Notes under the pieces: generated by a model
Database searches by the model: none
Seen by the model: only the letters and a program-made list of their open reading frames with translations
What the model was told of the DNA's origin: nothing
Program-made: the position numbers and the translations under genes
Assembly (NCBI RefSeq): GCF_000169175.1
Contig: NZ_AAWS01000064.1
Coordinates: forward strand, 1-49,962
From: Microscilla marina ATCC 23134
Lineage (GTDB): Bacteria > Bacteroidota > Bacteroidia > Cytophagales > Microscillaceae
DNA: 49,962 nucleotides
Direction of reading: 5' to 3'
Shown: positions 42,109 through 49,962 of the stretch, one piece after another
How positions within the stretch are numbered: the stretch's first letter is position 1
How the letters are laid out: each line of letters begins with the position of its first letter

Positions 42109-43113
42109 ATGATAAAACACGATTGGACGCTCGCCGAGATTGAAGCCATCTATAATAAACCTTTGCTCGACTTGATGTTTGAAGCAGCCTCTATTCATCG
42201 CCAAAATAAAGATTATGCCGAGGTTCAAATAAGCAGCCTTATTTCCATAAAAACCGGAGGTTGCCCCGAAGACTGCGCGTATTGCCCGCAGGCAGCACGC
42301 TATAGTACCGATGTAGACGTACATAAACTAATGCCCCTTGAGACAGTAGTAAACATGGCTAAAGAAGCTAAAGATGCTGGCTCGTCGCGGGTGTGTATGG
42401 GAGCTGCCTGGCGCGAAGTACGCGATAACCGCGATTTTGACCGTGTACTGGAAATGGTAAAGGCAGTAAACGACATGGACATGGAAGTATGCTGTACTTT
42501 GGGTATGCTCAATGCCAACCAGGCACAAAAGCTTGCCGATGCAGGATTGTATGCTTACAACCATAATGTAGATACTTCGGAAGAGTATTACAGCGAGGTC
42601 ATCACTACCCGTACTTACAAAGATCGTTTGAACACCATCAACAATGCACGCGAAGCAGGACTCACTGTTTGTTCGGGAGGCATTGTAGGTTTAGGCGAAA
42701 CCGACAAAGACCGTGTTGGAATGCTGAAGGTACTCTCAAACTTACATCCTCACCCCGATTCAGTGCCTATTAATGCATTGGTAAGGATAGAAGGTACTCC
42801 GCTTGAAGACCAACCCAAAGTACCCATACAAGATATGGTACGTATGATTGCCACTGCGCGTATTTTGATGCCTAAAACTGTAGTACGCCTGTCGGCAGGA
42901 AGAACAGAAATGTCATTGAGTGAGCAAGCCATGTGTTTTATGGCTGGTGCCAACTCTATTTTTGCTGGAGATAAATTGCTTACTACGCCTAATCCTGACT
43001 TTAAGGATGATATGGAAATGTTTGATATTTTGGGCTTGGCTCCTCGTGAAGCCTACAAAAATGTAGACCGTGAGCAGTTTCGCCCTAAAGAAACTGTGGA
43101 AAAAGAAGCCTAG
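42109..43113 (+). CDS. bioB: Biotin synthase
   Basis: A 334-residue radical-SAM enzyme that inserts sulfur into dethiobiotin to form biotin. The [4Fe-4S]-SAM cluster motif is CPEDCAYC (Cys52, Cys56, Cys59), preceded by [10 protein letters not shown]. Other signatures: [55 protein letters not shown], and [13 protein letters not shown]. The catalytic Arg is in [11 protein letters not shown]. The ATG at 42109 gives the standard N-terminus; the longer frame is not supported. The partner genes bioF and bioD lie 1.6 kb downstream on the same strand, separated by two minus-strand genes. bioA and bioC are not present. Confidence 0.96.
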   Translation: MIKHDWTLAEIEAIYNKPLLDLMFEAASIHRQNKDYAEVQISSLISIKTGGCPEDCAYCPQAARYSTDVDVHKLMPLETVVNMAKEAKDAGSSRVCMGAAWREVRDNRDFDRVLEMVKAVNDMDMEVCCTLGMLNANQAQKLADAGLYAYNHNVDTSEEYYSEVITTRTYKDRLNTINNAREAGLTVCSGGIVGLGETDKDRVGMLKVLSNLHPHPDSVPINALVRIEGTPLEDQPKVPIQDMVRMIATARILMPKTVVRLSAGRTEMSLSEQAMCFMAGANSIFAGDKLLTTPNPDFKDDMEMFDILGLAPREAYKNVDREQFRPKETVEKEA

Positions 43114-43123
43114 CTAATATAGA

Positions 43124-43167
43124 AATCACGAATTACGATGATATGAACTCACTCGTAATTCGTGATT
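43124..43167. terminator. Perfect 15-bp stem-loop between convergent bioB and guaD
   Basis: AATCACGAATTACGA (43124-43138) pairs perfectly with TCGTAATTCGTGATT (43153-43167) around a 14-nt loop. It is in the right place to end both transcripts, but no T tract follows on either strand. Confidence 0.55.
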
Positions 43168-43180
43168 CTCAAATTTGCAA

Positions 43181-43657
43181 TTAATACTCAGTCTTATCTC
43201 CCTTACTTTGCCACCTCTCAAACACCCTCAATCCATTGTCTCTGCCTATAGCTATAAACTTGATTTGTCGCTGATCAATTCTTTTGTCCAACTCATCATA
43301 AATTAGCTGATCATCAAAACCAATGTGTGCTGCATCTTCGCGGTTACAGGCATAGTAAACTGCCTTGGGGCGCGCCCAATAAATAGCGCCTAAGCACATA
43401 GGGCAAGGTTCACAAGAGGTGTAAATGACACAATCATCTAATTGAAAAGTGTTCAAAACTTTGCAAGCTTCTCTTATAGCCACTACCTCAGCGTGAGCGG
43501 TAGGGTCTTGGGTCGAAGTGACCCGATTGTGTCCTTCGGCAATTATTTCACCGTTTTTGACTACTACCGCACCAAATGGTCCGCCCGAATTACTATCCAT
43601 TCCTTGGGTTGCTAACTCGATAGCCCTGTTTATAAAACGCTCGTGATTTTCGTGCAT
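43181..43657 (-). CDS. guaD: Guanine deaminase
   Basis: A 158-residue cytidine-deaminase-fold enzyme. Zinc ligands and catalytic residues are His55-Ala-Glu57 (PTAHAEVVAIREAC) and Cys85/Cys88 in CEPCPMC. The residues GGPFGAVVVKNGEIIAEGHN, FQLDDCVIYTSCEPCP, GAIYWARPKAVYYACNREDAAHIGFDD and the Tyr-ending C-terminus match the Bacillus-type GuaD, a domain-swapped dimer that converts guanine to xanthine. A TadA-like tRNA deaminase is less likely because of the C-terminal part. Purine salvage is the expected role. It has no evident link to the biotin genes around it. Confidence 0.9.
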   Translation of the reverse strand: MHENHERFINRAIELATQGMDSNSGGPFGAVVVKNGEIIAEGHNRVTSTQDPTAHAEVVAIREACKVLNTFQLDDCVIYTSCEPCPMCLGAIYWARPKAVYYACNREDAAHIGFDDQLIYDELDKRIDQRQIKFIAIGRDNGLRVFERWQSKGDKTEY

Positions 43658-43759
43658 GGTAACGTTGTTAAATTTTAACAGATATTGATTTTAGCCTGCT
43701 TTTGTTTTTATGCAAACCCCGCAAATTAACGCAATGTAGTGGGGTTTTACAAGTAAAAA

Positions 43760-44656
43760 TTACAGTGCTTCGATTTCTTCTGTTGATAAACCAGTAATGC
43801 TGTGAATAGTAGATACATCTATGCCTTTGGCTTTCATTTTTCGGGCGGTTTCTCTGATGGCCTCTACTTTGCCCTCTTCTCTACCCTCTTCTCTACCCTC
43901 TTCTCTACCCTCTTCTCTACCCTCTTCTCTGCCTTCTTTTATAGCTGTATTCACCGCATTATTAAAGTCCCATACATGTTTCAAACTGTCCCGGTATGCC
44001 TGTTGGTCTTTTGGGTTGAGTTTAACAATTTCAGCAGCATCAAACAATTTTTTGAAAATACGCTCTTGCAATGCTGGTGGTACTTCGTGAAACCTGGATA
44101 AATTTTTAAGCAAATACATCCATTTGTCAAAGCGGGTTTCAAGCTCATCAGCGGTTTTGTTAAACTTGGGCATTTCGAGGTAGATAAAGGTCAGTTTATC
44201 ATAAAAAACCTCTTGGGTTTCGGTGTCTATTAGTTGAATGTGGTGTTTAAACTTACTATTACCCTCCTGGAACCTATTAAACACAAAATCCATAATACTA
44301 ATAGTATAAACTGCTTCTAGTTTAAAATTCCAATCACTGCCTGTCACGGCTTGCTCTTGAATAGGAAAAGTAGCATAATAAAGGCTTCGGTCTTTGAAAA
44401 ACTCTTGCTTTACTTTTTGCAACTCTACAATAAACTTTTCTCCCCGGTCATTTTGACAATAGAGGTCAAAAATAGCCCTTCTGTCTAAAGGACTGTTAGG
44501 CATTTGCTCGTTTTTGAGGTAAGTAATCTCTGTGATGTGCTGTTTGTCGTAGAGCAACTCGTTCAAAAAGTCAATCAATAACTCTTTGTTGCTTTCTTCA
44601 CCAAACAATTTTTTAAAACCAAAATCGGTAAACGGGTTAATAAATCTTTCAGACAT
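43760..44656 (-). CDS. Rpn-like PD-(D/E)XK nuclease family protein
   Basis: A 298-residue protein of the Rpn/'PD-(D/E)XK nuclease family transposase' group (PF12784): FINPFTDFGFKKLFG at the N-terminus, LLIDFLNELL, and the catalytic signature Asp64 in AIFDLYCQNDRG with Glu78-Leu-Gln80 in FIVELQKV. These proteins promote recombination or act as nucleases. A tandem 12-bp repeat near the C-terminus encodes about five EEGR units before a final helix-turn segment (MKAKGIDVSTIHSITGLSTEEIEAL). In Bacteroidota they are commonly expanded in number. It lies between guaD and bioF in opposite orientation to the bio genes. Confidence 0.88.
   Translation of the reverse strand: MSERFINPFTDFGFKKLFGEESNKELLIDFLNELLYDKQHITEITYLKNEQMPNSPLDRRAIFDLYCQNDRGEKFIVELQKVKQEFFKDRSLYYATFPIQEQAVTGSDWNFKLEAVYTISIMDFVFNRFQEGNSKFKHHIQLIDTETQEVFYDKLTFIYLEMPKFNKTADELETRFDKWMYLLKNLSRFHEVPPALQERIFKKLFDAAEIVKLNPKDQQAYRDSLKHVWDFNNAVNTAIKEGREEGREEGREEGREEGREEGKVEAIRETARKMKAKGIDVSTIHSITGLSTEEIEAL
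43872..43931. repeat. Tandem 12-bp repeat inside the Rpn-like gene
   Basis: Five units of CCCTCTTCTCTA (the last ends G) in perfect register. The unit length is a multiple of three, so copy-number change alters protein length without breaking the frame. It encodes a Glu/Gly/Arg-rich spacer. Confidence 0.92.
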
Positions 44657-44710
44657 AATAAAGCAAGGGTTTAAATGAGCAACTTATCACAAATTTAAGC
44701 ATTTAACTGC

Positions 44711-44718
44711 TAACTTTG
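44711..44718 (+). promoter_or_regulatory. Bacteroidota -7 element upstream of bioF
   Basis: TAACTTTG matches TAnnTTTG and sits 18 bp before the bioF ATG. No clear TTG is seen at the -33 position. Confidence 0.4.
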
Positions 44719-44736
44719 TTGCCTAATTGAGTAAAT

Positions 44737-45876
44737 ATGGACAGGATAAAAACTTCGCAGAATTTTTTAGATGAGCGCCTTCAAAAACGCCGGGAAGATG
44801 GTTTACTACGTACTTTGGTAGATAAACACCATTTAATAGATTTTTGCTCGAACGATTATCTTGGAATGGCACGCAGTGACGCTTTCAAGGCGTTGATTGA
44901 GCAAAAAGCAACACAAGCAAACCAGATAACCCCTACTATAGGGGCTACCGGATCACGGCTTATTTCGGGCAACCTTCAGTATACCGAACAACTGGAGCAA
45001 CGCATTGCCGATTTTCATCAGGCAGAGGCAGGGCTGTTGTTTAATTCGGGATATGATGCCAACGTAGGCATTTTTGCCGCACTTGCCCATCGGGGAGATA
45101 CAATCATTACTGATGAACTTGCCCACGCCAGTATGATAGATGGAGCTCGCCTGAGCCACGCCAAAAGGTTGAGATTTAAACATAACAATTTGGTAGATCT
45201 GGAAAAAAAGCTGGGCGTTGCAGAAGGCAATGTTTTTATTGGGGTAGAGTCGGTATATTCTATGGATGGCGATCTGGCACCATTGAAAGCTATAGCAGAT
45301 TTGGCCGAAAAATATGGCGCCCACCTGATTGTAGATGAAGCCCATGCTACGGGGGTGTTTGGCAGCAGGGGAGAGGGGGTTGTACAAGCCGAAAACCTGC
45401 AAGAGAGGGTTTTGCTACGTATGCATACTTTTGGCAAAGCATTGGGCACCCATGGAGCTATAGTATTAGGCAGCCATCACCTACGCGACTACCTCATCAA
45501 CTTTACCCGTTCTTTTATTTATACCACTTCATTGCCCTTTCACTCTTTGTTAAGCATAGAGGCTGCCTATGAGTTATTGCCTGGTTGTAAAGCAGAACGT
45601 CAGCACCTGCGATATTTGATTGACTTTTTTCAAAAACAATTGAGCCAGCAAACACCTTATCAAGTACTCGATAGCCCCTCACCCATTCAAGGGGTAATAG
45701 TACCAGGCAACGCACAAGCCATGGCTGTATCGCAAAAACTAGCAACTGCTGGCTTTTATGTAAAAGCAATTCTAAGCCCTACAGTACCTGCTAAACAAGA
45801 GCGACTTCGGATATGTTTACATGCTTTTAATACCGAAGCCGAGCTTCGACGAATGATTGAAACTATTAAAAACTAA
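44737..45876 (+). CDS. bioF: 8-amino-7-oxononanoate synthase
   Basis: A 379-residue PLP enzyme (fold type I) that condenses pimeloyl thioester with alanine in biotin synthesis. The PLP lysine is Lys234 in TFGKALGTHGA. Asp200 and His203 are in VDEAHATGVFG, and His130 is in DELAHASMIDG. GATGSRLISGN and FNSGYDANVG are typical. It resembles glycine C-acetyltransferase, but the gene order bioF-bioD decides in favour of BioF. bioD starts 6 bp after its stop, so they form an operon. Confidence 0.93.
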   Translation: MDRIKTSQNFLDERLQKRREDGLLRTLVDKHHLIDFCSNDYLGMARSDAFKALIEQKATQANQITPTIGATGSRLISGNLQYTEQLEQRIADFHQAEAGLLFNSGYDANVGIFAALAHRGDTIITDELAHASMIDGARLSHAKRLRFKHNNLVDLEKKLGVAEGNVFIGVESVYSMDGDLAPLKAIADLAEKYGAHLIVDEAHATGVFGSRGEGVVQAENLQERVLLRMHTFGKALGTHGAIVLGSHHLRDYLINFTRSFIYTTSLPFHSLLSIEAAYELLPGCKAERQHLRYLIDFFQKQLSQQTPYQVLDSPSPIQGVIVPGNAQAMAVSQKLATAGFYVKAILSPTVPAKQERLRICLHAFNTEAELRRMIETIKN

Positions 45877-45882
45877 TCTCAC

Positions 45883-46497
45883 ATGAAACATCAATATATT
45901 ATTGCAGGGATAGATACCGAAATTGGTAAAACTGTAGTGTCAGCTATTGTGGCCGAAGCATTGCAAGCCGATTATTGGAAGCCCATCCAGTCGGGTGAAT
46001 TAGACAACTCCGACACCCACAAAGTAGAAGCTTTGGTGAGTAACCACAATGCGATATTTCACCCTGAAGCTTACAGGTTTAAAAAACCTATGTCGCCCCA
46101 CGCTGCTGCTGCTATAGATGAGGTAACTATAGAGCCAAATAAAATACAACTCCCCGATACTCGCAACCATTTGGTAGTAGAGCTTGCTGGGGGCTTGATG
46201 GTACCTTTGACCCACGAATTTTTGAATATCCACTTGATCAAGCAGCTAGGCATTCCGGTTATTTTAGTATCTAAATATTATTTGGGAAGCATTAACCACA
46301 CCTTATTATCTATAGAGTTGCTTAAGGCACATAAGGTTGATATCAAAGGAATTATTTTTAATGGTGAGTCCACGCCTAGTAGCAAAGAAGCTATTCTGGC
46401 TTATAGCCAAGTTCCTTGCTTGGGTGAAATTCCCTGGATCGAAGGGCAGCTTACCCAATCTGTGGTGGCATCTTTGGCAAAATTGCTAAGTTTTTAG
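45883..46497 (+). CDS. bioD: Dethiobiotin synthetase
   Basis: A 204-residue P-loop enzyme that makes dethiobiotin from 7,8-diaminononanoate, CO2 and ATP. Walker A is GIDTEIGKTVVS with Lys16 (the usual G-T-D-T-x-x-G-K-T). WKPIQSG with its Lys, LVVELAGGLMVPL and ILVSKYYLGSINHTLLS follow. It is short, as is usual in Bacteroidota. It is co-transcribed with bioF and is followed by a strong terminator. bioA (diaminononanoate aminotransferase) is missing from the window. Confidence 0.92.
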   Translation: MKHQYIIAGIDTEIGKTVVSAIVAEALQADYWKPIQSGELDNSDTHKVEALVSNHNAIFHPEAYRFKKPMSPHAAAAIDEVTIEPNKIQLPDTRNHLVVELAGGLMVPLTHEFLNIHLIKQLGIPVILVSKYYLGSINHTLLSIELLKAHKVDIKGIIFNGESTPSSKEAILAYSQVPCLGEIPWIEGQLTQSVVASLAKLLSF

Positions 46498-46540
46498 CCA
46501 AGTACCGGTTAAGATTTGTTGATGACTATAAGCTACAAAG

Positions 46541-46585
46541 TTGCATGCCCTTTCTGATTTCTAGGGAAGGGTATGCAATTTTTTT
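46541..46585 (+). terminator. Rho-independent terminator after bioFD
   Basis: TTGCATGCCCTT (46541-46552) pairs with AAGGGTATGCAA (46567-46578), with one G-T pair, a 14-nt loop, then seven T. Confidence 0.88.
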
Positions 46586-46604
46586 GTTTCTCTGCTAACT
46601 TAGG

Positions 46605-47591
46605 TTAAAAAGCAATGTAAGGTTTAAGTTGGGCAAGCTTGGTTTCATCTATGATCTTGATTTTACCCAAGTCTTTGATTGATGTGTAATTGCCATGATG
46701 TTCACGGTAATTGATAATGATTTTTGCCAATTTATAACCGATATAAGGGTGGGCTTTGAGGGCTTCAAATTTGGCAGTATTTACATTGATTTTTTTGATA
46801 TTGGCGGGCGTCAATGAAGCGTATTGTAATAAAGCAGAGATGACTTCGGGCTTGAGTCCATAAATATCTTTGAGTTGTTCAGTGTTAGAAAATCCCCCCA
46901 GACGGTTCCTGAAACTGATTATTCGCTCAGAAAGTGCTTCGCCTATTCCTTTGATTTGCTTCAGCTGTTCGGTAGTGGCCTCGTTTAAGTCAAACGGTGC
47001 AGTTTTATCTTCCTGGGTAGCAAATGGACTGGCGGTGGTGTACTTTCGGTTTTTGGGTGCTTCATACTTGTCTGGTAGTTGAATATACGCCTCCAGTTGA
47101 TCATAAGCCCTTTCAGGAAAACCATAGATCTTTTTTAAGTCACTTTTTTGGCGAAACTTGCCCCCTTTGGATACATAGTTTTGAATACGCCCGGCTACTT
47201 TAGCCGAAAACCCCAATTTTTGCCAATCTTGTACTGTAGCAGTGTTAGGGTCGAATGTGAAAAATTCGTTGGGAGTGTAGGCAGGTGTTTTTTTGTATTT
47301 CTTTTTGCGTGAGTAGCGAGGGGTTTTGATATAATCAGAAGATTTTTTGTATTCTTTTTTTTCGGCCGCCAGTTCAGCGGTTTGTTTGGCAATGAGTGCT
47401 TCCAAACTATCTAATGTACTTTGGTCTGAATTGTCTACTTGCTTTTTACTAAAACTACCTAGGTGTGGGTTACTCAGCAATATGGCAATCAGTACCACCA
47501 ACAATGCCATAAGAATGATAAAGCCATTGGTTTCTTTGCGTGAAAATCCAAAATAATTACGTATCCAAAGTTTTACACGTTTCATAAGCAT
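46605..47591 (-). CDS. ComEA-like helix-hairpin-helix membrane protein
   Basis: A 328-residue protein with an N-terminal membrane anchor at about 22-41 (GFIILMALLVVLIAILL) preceded by basic residues. A charged linker (about 60-105) follows, and then three helix-hairpin-helix units: FDPNTATVQDWQKLGFSAKVAGRIQNYV, FDLNEATTEQLKQIKGIGEALSERIISFR and INVNTAKFEALKAHPYIGYKLAKIIINYR. The repeated N-x-A-T/T-A...I-G...A..I pattern is the ComEA DNA-binding motif. By family it may bind DNA at the envelope, as in competence, but competence genes are not adjacent. A start at the second Met (47585) is equally possible. Confidence 0.88.
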   Translation of the reverse strand: MLMKRVKLWIRNYFGFSRKETNGFIILMALLVVLIAILLSNPHLGSFSKKQVDNSDQSTLDSLEALIAKQTAELAAEKKEYKKSSDYIKTPRYSRKKKYKKTPAYTPNEFFTFDPNTATVQDWQKLGFSAKVAGRIQNYVSKGGKFRQKSDLKKIYGFPERAYDQLEAYIQLPDKYEAPKNRKYTTASPFATQEDKTAPFDLNEATTEQLKQIKGIGEALSERIISFRNRLGGFSNTEQLKDIYGLKPEVISALLQYASLTPANIKKINVNTAKFEALKAHPYIGYKLAKIIINYREHHGNYTSIKDLGKIKIIDETKLAQLKPYIAF

Positions 47592-47679
47592 TTAGTTAAG
47601 GTAGGTGTATCTTAGGGAGATACTTGATTTTGAATACGTGTATGATGCTTTTGAGGTTTAAAACTTAGCACCTGACTTC

Positions 47680-47722
47680 TATAAATAAGAATGCGTAGCA
47701 GTGACTTCATTGCTACGCATTC
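47680..47722 (-). terminator. Rho-independent-type terminator after the symporter/small-subunit operon
   Basis: GAATGCGTAGCA (47689-47700) pairs perfectly with TGCTACGCATTC (47711-47722) around a 10-nt loop. On the minus strand a T-rich stretch (TTATTTAT) follows the stem. It lies 11 bp beyond the stop codon of the small gene. Confidence 0.8.
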
Positions 47723-47733
47723 CTTATATTTTA

Positions 47734-47853
47734 TTATTCATCCTCTAAGTTAGACTTAGAAGGAGTGGTCAATACTTTTCTAAAAAAATAAGCCATAGTT
47801 AAAGTAACAGTTACTTGTACTGTTATCATCATTATTAATGCTGAAGTACTCAT
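47734..47853 (-). CDS. Small membrane protein, MetS-like subunit of the NSS symporter
   Basis: A 39-residue frame on the minus strand reading MSTSALIMMITVQVTVTLTM then AYFFRKVLTTPSKSNLEDE. It has a single membrane helix at about 5-24 followed by a short charged tail. The opening M-S-T-S-A-x-I-M-M-I is strikingly like the MetS small subunits that accompany NSS-type importers such as MetP. It starts 43 bp after the symporter stop on the same strand and is followed directly by a terminator, so the two genes share a transcript. Size, start motif and context all agree. No search was possible. Confidence 0.72.
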   Translation of the reverse strand: MSTSALIMMITVQVTVTLTMAYFFRKVLTTPSKSNLEDE

Positions 47854-47895
47854 TTAATTTATGTTTTAGTTTTGTAAATGCTCACACTTGAAGGG

Positions 47896-49779
47896 TTACA
47901 GATTTTCTTTAGTCCTTCTTTTACTGGCTTGGTATACCAATACCGTAATAAAGATAAATACGCCTAATAACAGCAAACGGCCAAGGTTGATATAGAATAT
48001 CTGATTGGTAAAACTACCAGTAGCTATTTTATCTTTAAACTTCACCTTGTCTCCTTCTTTGATGATTACCTTGGCGCTCTTGCCTCCATATTGTGCCACG
48101 TTGATAGACCGCATTACAGTCATAGAGTCAAAAGGGGTAATACTCTTTTCATTGGCATATGTTTTTATTTTGCCTTCAGGAGTTTTGTAGTACTTTTTAC
48201 TCTGGCTCAACTGTATAGTAGTACCCTGTATTTTGGTTACTAGACTTTCACCTTCTACATCGTTCTCAAAGCTATCGGCAAAGAAAGACTTGTTGGCTTT
48301 TACTCCCTGATTAGTAATTTGCCCAATGATACTGTCATCAGCAAGGGCAAACTGTCCGTTAAAGAGCTTGTTCCAATCGCCACCTACTGGTTTTATCAAA
48401 GCGCCTAAGAATACAATCAACAAAAGCGTAGGAGTGACCCATTTAATGATAGGTTTAAAAAATGATGGAATGGTAATGTCAGCTCCTTCGTTGATCTCTG
48501 CCCAGCCTTTGGTCATGCCAAACACCCAGGCAAACAAAATTACTTCGGCCAGGGCAAATACTACCAAAGCAATGGTTCCTGCCCAGTAGTCATACTCTCC
48601 AAAGACCCCTTGACTGTAGAACATCACTGATGGCAAACCGACAATAAGCGTAATGACCCCAAACGATAAGGCGGCTTTTTTTCGTCCCCAATTAAACTCA
48701 TCTTGCATAAAGCCCATCCAGGGAGTACCCATGGCCAATGATGAGGTAATGCCCGCAAAAAAGAGCAAGCCAAACCACATTACTCCAGCTACTACGCTCA
48801 GTACGCTGCCCCATTGGTCAAACAGGTAAGGCATGGTTTGAAAAGCCATAGAGAAACCAGCATTGTTTTGTGCCCACTCAAGCCCCAGGTAACCCACTGC
48901 AATAGGAATAACAACAGATGCACCCAATACAATTTCTACAAAACCGTTCATCCATCCGGCAGACATTGCGTTGAGGGCAATATCGTCTTTAGAACGTACA
49001 TAAGAAGCATAACACTGAATAGTACCCATACCTACCGAGAGCGTAAAGAATATTTGCCCGGCAGCGGCCATCCATACTTTAAAGTCCCAGATACTGGATA
49101 CTTGTGGTTTCCATAAGAAATCTAATGCTAAGAAAGAGTTACAGTCAGTACAACCTTCTGGTGCACCAGATGGCCCCAGGGTAATGCCGCGAATGGCAAG
49201 AAAAGCTCCAAACAAGACAAGCATAGGCATACCAAATTTGGCCACTTTTTCTACCCCGCCACTTAAGCCTTTAGATAATATATATATATTGAGAGATAGC
49301 GTAATAACATAAATGATAAGTGCAGGTACAGGAATACCCATAAAAGAATCGGTATAGGAATCGAAGTAGGCTGAAACTGCTTCAGGGCTTGATCCGGCAA
49401 AACCCCTTGTGATAGACTTCCAAACATAAGTAAGTGTCCAGGATTCGATATAGGTGTAATAGGCAGCTACTGCAATGTTGGTAAAAATACCAAATACACC
49501 AAAATACTTCCAAAACTTACGTTTACCCATGGTATCAAGGATAAACGGTGTAGAGTGATTACCCTGACGCCCCCCAAAACGCCCTACTGACCATTCAACC
49601 CAAAGGAGAGGAATACCCATTAATACAAAACATACCAAATAGGGGATAATAAAAGCTCCTCCACCATTCTGAACAGCTTGCACAGGAAAGCGAAGAAAGT
49701 TTCCTAAACCTACGGCATTTCCAGCCATAGCCAATACCAGTCCGACCCGAGAACCCCAGGCTTCTTTATTTGTACTCAT
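47896..49779 (-). CDS. Sodium:neurotransmitter symporter (NSS/SNF) family transporter
   Basis: A 627-residue membrane protein with about 12 helices. The first helix carries the NSS signature GSRVGLVLAMAGNAVGLGNFLRFP and the unwound substrate/Na+ site, followed by GGGAFIIPYLVC. It imports an amino acid with sodium; methionine or alanine is suggested by the MetS-like small subunit next to it. Bacterial NSS transporters are usually about 450-500 residues long. The extra length comes from a hydrophilic stretch of about 120 residues (about 470-590) before the last helix and from a short C-terminal tail. The insert faces outside if the topology is normal. It is the first gene of a two-gene operon. 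Confidence 0.92.
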   Translation of the reverse strand: MSTNKEAWGSRVGLVLAMAGNAVGLGNFLRFPVQAVQNGGGAFIIPYLVCFVLMGIPLLWVEWSVGRFGGRQGNHSTPFILDTMGKRKFWKYFGVFGIFTNIAVAAYYTYIESWTLTYVWKSITRGFAGSSPEAVSAYFDSYTDSFMGIPVPALIIYVITLSLNIYILSKGLSGGVEKVAKFGMPMLVLFGAFLAIRGITLGPSGAPEGCTDCNSFLALDFLWKPQVSSIWDFKVWMAAAGQIFFTLSVGMGTIQCYASYVRSKDDIALNAMSAGWMNGFVEIVLGASVVIPIAVGYLGLEWAQNNAGFSMAFQTMPYLFDQWGSVLSVVAGVMWFGLLFFAGITSSLAMGTPWMGFMQDEFNWGRKKAALSFGVITLIVGLPSVMFYSQGVFGEYDYWAGTIALVVFALAEVILFAWVFGMTKGWAEINEGADITIPSFFKPIIKWVTPTLLLIVFLGALIKPVGGDWNKLFNGQFALADDSIIGQITNQGVKANKSFFADSFENDVEGESLVTKIQGTTIQLSQSKKYYKTPEGKIKTYANEKSITPFDSMTVMRSINVAQYGGKSAKVIIKEGDKVKFKDKIATGSFTNQIFYINLGRLLLLGVFIFITVLVYQASKRRTKENL

Positions 49780-49962
49780 TTATCAAATAGTTGGATTTAA
49801 TACTGAATCAATGAATGGCTAAACTACAGCATATTTTTGAGTTGTGCAATTAGATATGATTTAAAGTTACACGCCTACGTTTTTTTTAAGTTTAAGTTTG
49901 ATTTTATTTAGTTTAATTTCATTCAAAAGAGATCTAACCCTTGTTAACTCTACCCATTCCCC

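Noticed and set aside
43861-43940. CRISPR-like array
   Set aside because: Units are contiguous 12-mers with no spacers, lying in frame in a protein-coding gene.

Overview
The window looks like a chromosomal segment of a Bacteroidota bacterium, most likely a marine Cytophagales member of the Microscilla type (inferred from gene content and sequence style, not from a marker gene). The evidence is a secreted hydrolase with a type IX secretion (T9SS) C-terminal sorting domain, DUF5916 and DUF6340-type envelope proteins, a LytS/LytTR two-component pair, a 7TMR-DISM/SpoIIE phosphatase, 23-residue leucine-rich repeats, an Rpn-type PD-(D/E)XK protein with an in-frame tandem repeat, and several matches to the Bacteroidota -7 promoter element TAnnTTTG. 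No rRNA, tRNA or CRISPR array was seen.

Layout. 0-6 kb: a membrane-anchored coiled-coil protein, a secreted beta-rich protein, the 7TMR-DISM/SpoIIE phosphatase and an LRR protein. 6-10 kb: fatty-acid beta-oxidation thiolase and the hydratase/dehydrogenase fusion, preceded by palindromes and separated by repeat-rich DNA. 10-14.3 kb: an alpha/beta-hydrolase lipoprotein, an ABM-domain protein and a T9SS-exported hydrolase. 14.4-14.9 kb: a duplicated element around a perfect hairpin. 14.9-19 kb: a two-gene trehalose operon (fused OtsA-OtsB, then a GH15 hydrolase). 19-22 kb: an orphan barstar-like gene, an APH-fold kinase and a DJ-1/PfpI protein with an odd N-terminus. 22.2-24.7 kb: a scarred region with two truncated secreted-protein genes facing each other around an insert-like segment, then a MarR-DoxX unit that has been tandemly duplicated, leaving one headless MarR remnant and two near-identical DoxX genes. 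The same 18-bp palindrome precedes marR and both doxX genes.

24.8-27.3 kb is the strongest accessory candidate: a tight three-gene minus-strand operon of two paralogous TIR-like (Cap12/Pycsar-type, PF10137) proteins sharing an unrecognised N-terminal domain, followed by a two-helix membrane protein with a cytosolic alpha/beta domain. No CD-NTase or cyclase gene is next to it, so this looks like a nucleotide-independent or self-sensing TIR defence module.

27.6-41.8 kb is mostly housekeeping and envelope genes: a CREST/ceramidase-like membrane protein, a SpoIIAA-like protein, a minimal secreted beta-sandwich protein, an NA37 nucleoid protein, a DUF6340 lipoprotein, a P-loop kinase, a large DUF5916 outer-membrane protein, a Nudix hydrolase, a LytS/LytTR pair and an ATP-grasp protein. 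42-46.5 kb holds biotin genes (bioB, bioF, bioD), split by a guanine deaminase and an Rpn-like gene on the opposite strand. 46.6-49.8 kb has a ComEA-like helix-hairpin-helix protein and an NSS-family sodium symporter followed by a 39-residue membrane peptide resembling the MetS small subunit.
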